NCBI RefSeq assembly: GCF_001499965.1
Contig: NZ_LQIT01000006.1
Location: 1 to 64,000, forward strand
DNA from: Mycobacterium sp. GA-2829
GTDB lineage: Bacteria > Actinomycetota > Actinomycetes > Mycobacteriales > Mycobacteriaceae
Direction of reading: 5' to 3'
Length of the DNA: 64,000 nucleotides
Shown: positions 58,786 through 64,000 of the stretch, in pieces
Numbering within the stretch: the stretch's first letter is position 1
How the letters are laid out: each line of letters starts with the position of its first letter
Translations under genes and position numbers: made by a program
Notes under the pieces: generated by a model
Databases searched by the model: none
What the model saw: the letters and a program-made list of their open reading frames with translations, nothing else
Told to the model about the DNA's origin: nothing

Positions 58786-59687
58786 TGACGCCGCGCTGGT
58801 TGGATGTGTCCACGCCCGCCGGGCAGCTGCGGGCGCTGGTCTGGGGTCCCGAACACGGCCCGGTCGCGTTGTGCCTGCACGGGTTCCCCGACACCGCCTA
58901 CGGCTGGCGCAAAGTGGCGCCCGCACTCGCCGACGCCGGCTGGCGGGTGGTGGCGCCGTTCATGCGTGGGTACGTGCCGTCGTCGGTGCCGTCCGACCGC
59001 AGCTACCACGTCGGCGCGCTCATGGACGACGCGCTGCGCGTACTGGCCGCGGCGGGTCCGACGGGTCGCGATGTGATCATCGGCCATGACTGGGGCGCCA
59101 TCGCGGGGACCGGGCTGGCCGCGATGCCGCACAGTCCGTTCGACCGGGCCGTCATCATGTCGGTGCCGCCGGCCGCCGCGTTCCGGCCGCTGGGCCGGGT
59201 GGCGAACGGTGCGCGACTGGCCGCCCAACTGCCCCGGCAGATGCTGCGCAGCTGGTACATCTTCTTCTTCCAGCTGCCCGGCCTGCCCGACCGGTCGGCG
59301 TCCTGGGTGGTGCCCCGGCTGTGGCGGCAGTGGTCACCGGGTTATCACGCCGCCGAGGACGTGCGACACGTCGACGCGGCCATCGGTGTGCGCCGCAGGT
59401 GGCGGGCCGCGCTGGGCTATTACCGTGCGACCGTGCGCAATTCGCGGCCGCCCGCGCAGTACGCCGAACTGCACCGGCACTGGCTGTCGGCGCCCGCGTT
59501 GCCCACGTTGTACCTGCACGGCCGCGACGACGGTTGTGCAACAGCCGATTTCACGCCGTGGGTGGAGCGGGTGCTGCCGGCGGGCAGTGCGACCGCGATC
59601 GTCGACCACGCGGGGCACTTCCTGCAGCTCGAACAGCCCGACGTGGTGGGTCGCCACATCGTGGACTTCATCGGGACCGCCGGCTAG
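58785..59687 (+). CDS. Epoxide hydrolase-type alpha/beta hydrolase
   Basis: A 300-residue protein. 'CLHGFPDTAYGWRKVAPALADAGWRVVAPFMRGY' gives the HGxP oxyanion motif. The nucleophile is Asp (D102 in 'IIGHDWGAIAG'), the mark of epoxide hydrolases and dehalogenases, and the His is in 'IVDHAGHFLQLEQPD'. The ATG overlaps the stop of the Mas gene, so it belongs to that operon. Hydrolysis of an epoxidised lipid is plausible but unproved. It overlaps the convergent SDR gene by 4 bp. Confidence 0.83.
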   Translation: MTPRWLDVSTPAGQLRALVWGPEHGPVALCLHGFPDTAYGWRKVAPALADAGWRVVAPFMRGYVPSSVPSDRSYHVGALMDDALRVLAAAGPTGRDVIIGHDWGAIAGTGLAAMPHSPFDRAVIMSVPPAAAFRPLGRVANGARLAAQLPRQMLRSWYIFFFQLPGLPDRSASWVVPRLWRQWSPGYHAAEDVRHVDAAIGVRRRWRAALGYYRATVRNSRPPAQYAELHRHWLSAPALPTLYLHGRDDGCATADFTPWVERVLPAGSATAIVDHAGHFLQLEQPDVVGRHIVDFIGTAG

Positions 59688-60487
59688 GTCCGCGTCATCC
59701 CCGGGTGCGCCCGGCTCAGCGCCGCCAGCAGGAGCCGCCGCGGGGTGAGGTGATTGACCGCTGCCGCAATGCGATTCGGTGCCCCCGGGATGATGACGGC
59801 CCGGCCTGCCGCGAGCCCGTCGAGACCCGCGCGGGCCACCGCGTCGGGCTGTCGCCACATGAAGGGCGGCAGCATCTTCTCGGCCACGTCATCGGGGATG
59901 CCGACCTGTTCGCCGAACCCCGTGCGCACCGGTCCCGGACACAGCGTCGCGACCGAGACTCCGGTGCCGCGCGTCTCCTCGCGCAGCGCGTGGGTGTAGG
60001 ACAGCACGAACGCCTTGGCCGCCGCGTAGGTCGCCTGCCCGGGCACGGGGCCGAATGCGCCGACGGAGGCGACGTTGAGCACCGCGCCGCGCCCGCGCGC
60101 GACCATGCCCGGTACGAAGCGGCTGCACAGGTCGACCACCGCGGCGACGTCGAGTTCGACCAGCGCCAGCTCGGCCGCCGGATTCGATTGCGCGACCGGG
60201 CCTAGGTTCGACATGCCCGCGTTGTTGACCAGGAGGTCCACCTCGACGCCGAGGTCGCCGATCCGCCCGGCCAGCGCGGCGCGGTCCTGGGGGCGCGACA
60301 GGTCGGCGGGCAGGACGTGCGCGGTGGGTCCCAGCTCGGCGGCCAGTGCGTGCAGCTGGTCGGCCTGGCGGGCGACGAGCGCCAAACGGTAACCGCGTCT
60401 TGACAACTCGCGGGCGATCTCGGCGCCGATACCTTTCGAGGCGCCGGTGACCAGCGCCACGCCGGTGGTGCTGGTGGGCGGGAGCAT
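59684..60487 (-). CDS. Short-chain dehydrogenase/reductase
   Basis: A 267-residue classical SDR: 'ALVTGASKGIGAEIARELSRRGYRLALVAR' with Arg favouring NADP, 'NNAGMSNLG', and catalytic Ser-Tyr-Lys in 'NVASVGAFGPVPGQATYAAAKAFV'. It resembles the DltE/long-chain ketoacyl-reductase-type SDRs common in mycobacteria. The ATG at 60487 is supported by a TAGGCT box 7 nt upstream; an upstream start at 60514 is rejected because it would cross the divergent promoter. Confidence 0.85.
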   Translation of the reverse strand: MLPPTSTTGVALVTGASKGIGAEIARELSRRGYRLALVARQADQLHALAAELGPTAHVLPADLSRPQDRAALAGRIGDLGVEVDLLVNNAGMSNLGPVAQSNPAAELALVELDVAAVVDLCSRFVPGMVARGRGAVLNVASVGAFGPVPGQATYAAAKAFVLSYTHALREETRGTGVSVATLCPGPVRTGFGEQVGIPDDVAEKMLPPFMWRQPDAVARAGLDGLAAGRAVIIPGAPNRIAAAVNHLTPRRLLLAALSRAHPGMTRT

Positions 60488-60494
60488 GCGCCGA

Positions 60495-60504
60495 AGCCTA
60501 ACCT
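60495..60504. promoter_or_regulatory. Overlapping divergent -10 boxes
   Basis: AGCCTAACCT contains TAGGCT on the minus strand (60495-60500, 7 nt from the SDR ATG) and TAACCT on the plus strand (60499-60504, 8 nt from the acyltransferase ATG). The two boxes share two bases, so the promoters should be mutually exclusive. Confidence 0.5.
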
Positions 60505-60512
60505 CGGACACC

Positions 60513-61775
60513 ATGACCGTGCGTCGGCTCGCGGCGCTCGACGCCCAGAACCTGTGGATCGCGGCGAAGATCCCGAACGACCAGTTCCTGATCTACGGTT
60601 TCGCCGGTGTCCCCGACGACCTGTCCGAGGCGCTCGCGGCGGTCGTGGATCGGGCGCGGGCCTGCGGTGAGCTGCGGTTGCGGGTGCGCGAGCGGGGTCG
60701 GTTGCGGTATCCCGAGTGGATCGACGGCGGGGTCGACCGGACCCAGGTGCGGACCCATGCGGGCGGCGACTGGGCGGGCTGTCTGGCGGCGGTGTCGGAG
60801 CTGACCGCCGATCCGCTCGATGCGCGCACGGCCGCGTGGCGGCTGCACGTGTTCACCCCGGTGTCAGGCATGCCGGGCGTGGAAGGTCCGGCGACCGTGG
60901 CGGTGGTGCAGATGTCGCACGCGCTGGCCGACGGGATGCGGTCCGCGGCGCTGGCCGGGTGGCTGTTCGGCCGCGCCACCCCCGTCCCGCCGGTGCCCGT
61001 GCCGACGTGGGAGACGTGGACGCTGCCCGCACGGGCGGTTCGCGCGGCCCGCACCCACCGACAGCTGGTCCGCGACGTCGACGCGGGCAACGTTCCCGCG
61101 CAGGCTGATTCGCGACCCGTCTTACGCAGCAACGCCCGCCCGGACGGACGTCTCGGCCTGCGGGTCCTGGTCCGTCGCCGCGACGAGCTGGCCGGCCCGA
61201 CCGTCACCGTCGCCGTCCTCGCCGCGGTGTCCCGCGCGCTGGCCGACCACCTGCGCGACCTCGGCGACGATCCGTCCGCGCTCGGCGCCGAGGTGCCGAT
61301 GGCGACCGCGGGACCCCGGCGCGCGCACAATCACTTCGGCAACGTCGGCGTCGGGCTGCATCCCGATCTGCCGCATGCCGAGCGCAGCGCCCGTATCGCC
61401 GGTGAACTCGCACAGCGACGGCAGCGCGCCGCGCACCCCGGGATGCGGGCCGCGGCACTGGCGTCCGCGGCGGTGCCCGCACCGTTGATGCGGTGGGGTG
61501 TCGACGCCTTCGACCCGACCGTGCGCTCCCCGACGGCGATCGGCAACACCGTCGTCTCGAGCGTGGCGCGCGGGGCCGCCGATCTGCACTTCGGCGGTGC
61601 GCCGGTGGTGCTGACGACCGGCTGTCCGGCGCTGTCGCCGATGATGGGGCTCACCCACGGCGTGCACGGCATCGGCGACACCGTCGCGGTCAGCGTGCAC
61701 GCCGCCGCATCCGCGGTCGGCGACCTCGACGTCTACATGTCGCGGCTGGCCGACGCGCTGGACCGACGCACCTAG
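60513..61775 (+). CDS. Wax ester synthase/DGAT-like acyltransferase family protein
   Basis: A 420-residue protein of the condensation/WES-DGAT superfamily. The active-site motif HHxxxDG appears as 'SHALADG' ('VVQMSHALADGMRS'): the first His is Ser, the catalytic second His and the DG are kept. The C-terminal half has 'HNHFGNVGVGLHPDLP', similar to the conserved N..LP segment of WES/DGAT enzymes. Typical members make wax esters or triacylglycerol. The changed motif and shorter length (usually 450-480) leave activity uncertain. It starts leaderless. Confidence 0.72.
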   Translation: MTVRRLAALDAQNLWIAAKIPNDQFLIYGFAGVPDDLSEALAAVVDRARACGELRLRVRERGRLRYPEWIDGGVDRTQVRTHAGGDWAGCLAAVSELTADPLDARTAAWRLHVFTPVSGMPGVEGPATVAVVQMSHALADGMRSAALAGWLFGRATPVPPVPVPTWETWTLPARAVRAARTHRQLVRDVDAGNVPAQADSRPVLRSNARPDGRLGLRVLVRRRDELAGPTVTVAVLAAVSRALADHLRDLGDDPSALGAEVPMATAGPRRAHNHFGNVGVGLHPDLPHAERSARIAGELAQRRQRAAHPGMRAAALASAAVPAPLMRWGVDAFDPTVRSPTAIGNTVVSSVARGAADLHFGGAPVVLTTGCPALSPMMGLTHGVHGIGDTVAVSVHAAASAVGDLDVYMSRLADALDRRT

Positions 61776-61809
61776 CGAGGTGGGGTACTCGACGGCCTTA
61801 CAGATGGCC

Positions 61810-61815
61810 TAGATT
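61810..61815 (+). promoter_or_regulatory. -10 box, leaderless-type, of the DoxX gene
   Basis: TAGATT ends 7 nt before the ATG at 61823. Confidence 0.5.
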
Positions 61816-61822
61816 CTGTCGC

Positions 61823-62341
61823 ATGACTGCCTACGATGTCGGCGTTCTGATCCTGCGCGTGGTGCTGGGCCTGACGATGGCCGCCCACGGCTACAACAAG
61901 TTCTTCGGCGGCGGCCGCATCCCCGGCACCGCCGGCTGGTTCGACAGCATCGGCATGAAACCGGGTATGTTCCACGCCCGCGTCGCCGCGACCACCGAGA
62001 TGGCCGCCGGGATCGGGTTGGCCGTCGGCCTGCTCACCCCGGTGCCCGCCGCGGGCTTCGTGGCGTTGATGCTGGTCGCCGCGTGGACCGTGCACCGCGC
62101 CAACGGGTTCTTCATCGTCAAGGAGGGCTGGGAGTACAACCTGGTGCTGGCCGCCGCGGCCGTCGCCATCCCCGCCATCGGACCCGGCAAGCTCAGCCTG
62201 GACTACGCGCTGTTCCACGGCACCGGGGTATGGGATCTGGTGTCGGGCTGGTGGGGTCTGGCGATCGCGCTGATCCTCGGGTTGGCCGGGGGTATCGGCC
62301 AGTTGGCGATCTTCTACCGCCCGCCGGCCAAGACCGGGTGA
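61823..62341 (+). CDS. DoxX-family membrane protein
   Basis: A 172-residue protein with four hydrophobic helices. 'GVLILRVVLGLTMAAHGYNKFFGGGRIPGTAGWFDSIGMKPG' is the DoxX signature, and 'EMAAGIGLAVGLLTPVPA' is the second conserved helix. Mycobacterial DoxX (Rv0528-independent Rv1717-type neighbours aside) is reported to join SodA and SseA in a membrane oxidoreductase complex; this paralogue has no such neighbours. Its role is unknown. Followed by a hairpin related to the 66-bp palindrome. Confidence 0.82.
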   Translation: MTAYDVGVLILRVVLGLTMAAHGYNKFFGGGRIPGTAGWFDSIGMKPGMFHARVAATTEMAAGIGLAVGLLTPVPAAGFVALMLVAAWTVHRANGFFIVKEGWEYNLVLAAAAVAIPAIGPGKLSLDYALFHGTGVWDLVSGWWGLAIALILGLAGGIGQLAIFYRPPAKTG

Positions 62342-62346
62342 CGTTT

Positions 62347-62412
62347 CGCGCGAGCAGACACAGATTCGCGCTCTCGGGCCGCGGATCACGCGAATCTGTG
62401 TCTGGTCGCGCG
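62347..62412 (+). terminator. Hairpin related to the 66-bp palindrome
   Basis: 24-bp arms (62347-62370 and 62389-62412) pair with a single mismatch around an 18-nt loop. The arm shares GCGAGCAGACACAGATTCGC with the palindrome at 16671. It follows the DoxX stop codon by 5 bp and precedes the KstR-boxed promoter. Confidence 0.65.
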
Positions 62413-62439
62413 GAGATGACCCAACCCGTTCCGCGCAAC

Positions 62440-62453
62440 TAGAACACGTTCTA
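62440..62453. promoter_or_regulatory. KstR-type operator upstream of the DUF3556 gene
   Basis: TAGAACACGTTCTA is a perfect palindrome and fits TnnAACnnGTTnnA fully. It overlaps the -10 box by two bases, 11 nt before the ATG. Confidence 0.75.
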
Positions 62454-62457
62454 GTCT
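62452..62457 (+). promoter_or_regulatory. -10 box, leaderless-type, of the DUF3556 gene
   Basis: TAGTCT ends 7 nt before the ATG at 62465 and overlaps the KstR-type site. Confidence 0.5.
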
Positions 62458-62464
62458 TTGGGGC

Positions 62465-64000
62465 ATGGGATTTCTCAAGCCCGACATGCCCGTCGTCGAC
62501 TTCGAAGAGTGGAACAAGGGCACCCGCTCCGAGAAGATCCGCCCGATGGCCCGGCACTGGGCCGAGGTCGGGTTCGGCACGCCCGTGGTCATGCACCTGT
62601 TCTACGTGGTCAAGATCCTGCTCTACGTCCTCGGCGGCTGGTTGTTCGCGCTGGCCACCCCGGGTATCGACGGGTTCACCAACGTCGCCCAGTGGTGGAC
62701 CGAACCCATCGTGTTCCAGAAGGTCGTGCTGTTCACGATGCTGTTCGAGGTGGTCGGCCTCGGCTGCGGCTTCGGTCCGCTCAACAACCGGTTCTTCCCG
62801 CCGATGGGGTCGATCCTCTACTGGTTGCGGCCCGGCACCATCCGGCTGCCACCGTGGCCAGGCCGGGTACCGCTGACCAAGGGCGACACCCGCACTCCCT
62901 TCGACGCGGCGCTCTACGGGGCGCTGCTCGTCGTCCTGCTCGTCGCGCTTTTCTCCGGCGGGACCGGTCCGGTGCCCGCACTCGGCACGACGGTCGGCGT
63001 GCTGCCGCTGTGGCAGATCTGGACCGTGCTCGGGCTGCTCGCGGTACTCGGGCTGCGCGACAAGGTGATCTTCCTGGCCGCTCGCGGTGAGGTGTACGGC
63101 TCGTTCACCGTCGCGTTCCTGTTCGTCGGCCACGGCGTGGACATGCTGCTGGCCGCCAAACTCGTCTGCGTCGCGATCTGGGTGGGCGCGGCCACCTCGA
63201 AGCTCAACAAGCACTTCCCGTTCGTGATCTCGACGATGATGTCGAACAATCCGCTGATCCGCACGAAGTGGCTCAAGCGCAAGTTCTTCGAGAACTTCCC
63301 CGACGATCTGCGGCCGGGCCGGATCTCGCGGGTCATTGCGCATTTCAGCACCGCGATCGAGATGTTGGTGCCGTTGGTGCTGCTGTTCAGCCACGGCGGC
63401 TGGCCGACCGCGATCGCGGCGTTCGTGATGCTGGTTTTCCACTTCGGCATCCTGTCGGCGATCCCGATGGGCGTGCCGCTGGAGTGGAACGTCTTCATGA
63501 TGTTCAGCGTCGTGACGCTGTTCGTCGGCCACGCCGACCTCGGCCTGTCCGAGATGAGCACGCCGCTGCCGGTGGTGCTGTTCGCCGTGCTGGCCGTCAC
63601 CGTCGCGCTGGGAAACCTGTTCCCGCGCAAGGTCTCCTTCCTGCCCGGGATGCGGTACTACGCGGGTAACTGGGACACCACGTGGTGGTGCATCAAACCG
63701 TCGGCGAACGAGAAGATCGAGCGCGGGCTCGTCGCGATCGCCAGCATGCCCGCCTCCCAACTGGAGAAGGTCTACGGCAGCCCCGAGCAGGCGATGATCT
63801 ACCTGTACAAGGGATATGCGTTCCGCGGCTTCAATTCTCACGGCAAGGCGCTGCTGACCCTGGTGCACAACGCGCTCGCCGGACGCAACGAGGACGACTA
63901 CGTCATCACCGAGGGTGAGCGCCTCTGCAGCACCGCGGTCGGCTGGAACTTCGGCGACGGCCACATGCACAACGAGCAGTTGATCGCCGCGATGCAGGAG
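62465..64000 (+). CDS. DUF3556 transmembrane protein (3' partial)
   Basis: 512 residues are visible and the frame is open at the window end. The start is MGFLKPDMPVVDFEEWNKGTRSEKIRPMARHW, followed by about ten hydrophobic helices, with 'FGPLNNRFFPPMGSILYWLRPGTIRLPPWPGR' and 'GDGHMHNEQLIAAMQE' as conserved soluble blocks. It matches actinobacterial DUF3556, a polytopic family without known function, somewhat like membrane-bound desaturase/HTTM proteins in topology. The KstR-type operator at its promoter links it to sterol or lipid metabolism. Start chosen from the TAGTCT box 7 nt upstream. Confidence 0.82.
   Translation, partial: MGFLKPDMPVVDFEEWNKGTRSEKIRPMARHWAEVGFGTPVVMHLFYVVKILLYVLGGWLFALATPGIDGFTNVAQWWTEPIVFQKVVLFTMLFEVVGLGCGFGPLNNRFFPPMGSILYWLRPGTIRLPPWPGRVPLTKGDTRTPFDAALYGALLVVLLVALFSGGTGPVPALGTTVGVLPLWQIWTVLGLLAVLGLRDKVIFLAARGEVYGSFTVAFLFVGHGVDMLLAAKLVCVAIWVGAATSKLNKHFPFVISTMMSNNPLIRTKWLKRKFFENFPDDLRPGRISRVIAHFSTAIEMLVPLVLLFSHGGWPTAIAAFVMLVFHFGILSAIPMGVPLEWNVFMMFSVVTLFVGHADLGLSEMSTPLPVVLFAVLAVTVALGNLFPRKVSFLPGMRYYAGNWDTTWWCIKPSANEKIERGLVAIASMPASQLEKVYGSPEQAMIYLYKGYAFRGFNSHGKALLTLVHNALAGRNEDDYVITEGERLCSTAVGWNFGDGHMHNEQLIAAMQE

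Noticed and set aside
61772-63970. 732-codon minus-strand frame over DoxX and DUF3556
   Set aside because: Antisense to two recognisable membrane proteins, with a His/Arg/Gln-rich composition typical of shadows.

Overview
The window is high-GC actinobacterial chromosome and almost certainly comes from a non-tuberculous, fast-growing type Mycobacterium (Mycolicibacterium). The main evidence is synteny. The backbone follows the order known from M. tuberculosis Rv1078 to Rv1112: pra, metB, greA, a DUF4307 protein, mca, a small membrane protein, a DUF255 thioredoxin-like protein, a hemolysin III protein, short-chain Z-prenyl synthase, coaA, glyA, desA2, phoH2, fum, glpX, a DUF4245 protein, an AI-2E-type membrane protein, a 3-beta-HSD, xseB, xseA, an Rv1109c-like protein, ispH, a DUF6542 protein and ychF. 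Mycothiol chemistry (mca), an antigen 85-like protein, Mce-associated proteins and many leaderless starts agree with this. The dosR/dosS pair between phoH2 and fum is, as I recall, the M. smegmatis-type arrangement. No rRNA, tRNA, CRISPR array, integrase or transposase was seen, and no gap exceeds 300 bases.

Layout. 1-8169 is backbone with one insert, a GPP34-family gene between metB and greA. 8157-11714 is accessory: a four-gene operon of two related membrane proteins plus orphan cytochrome oxidase subunits III and IV, a divergent TetR regulator with palindromic candidate operators, and a ketosteroid-isomerase-like gene. 11763-16668 holds hemolysin III, Z-prenyl synthase, an unknown 449-residue membrane protein, RNase Z and two tandem four-helix membrane paralogs. 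16746-22955 runs coaA, a DUF885 protein, a long-form glyA, desA2, and phoH2 with a small overlapping upstream frame that fits phoAT. 23027-26309 is a hypoxia module: devR, devS and an Acg-type nitroreductase with a candidate DosR box. 27519-32692 is central carbon metabolism (fum, glpX) and neighbours. 32702-40552 contains two SDRs, a 2H phosphoesterase, a sulfatase operon that carries its own formylglycine-generating enzyme, an MgtC protein and 3-beta-HSD. 40615-46149 is DNA repair, isoprenoid synthesis and YchF. 46261-64000 is mostly accessory: a decayed methyltransferase, two ANTAR regulators, a penicillin-binding-type lipoprotein, an antigen 85-like protein, an adenylyl cyclase linked to a 977-residue kinase/aminotransferase fusion, two Mce-associated proteins, an acyltransferase-like protein, DoxX and a DUF3556 membrane protein cut by the window end.

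How the parts connect. Three promoters (two-SDR operon, 3-beta-HSD, DUF3556 gene) carry perfect matches to the KstR consensus TnnAACnnGTTnnA, each touching a TAnnnT -10 element that sits 6-8 nt from the start codon. This ties scattered genes to sterol-responsive control. More than twenty genes show a TAnnnT box 6-9 nt before the start codon with no Shine-Dalgarno sequence, as expected for leaderless mRNAs. Intergenic hairpins fall into at least two repeated sequence families, one including a perfect 66-bp palindrome. The items most worth following are the orphan COX III/IV operon, the kinase-M23-like-aminotransferase fusion, the sulfatase/HAD/FGE operon, the phoAT candidate and the KstR promoter set.
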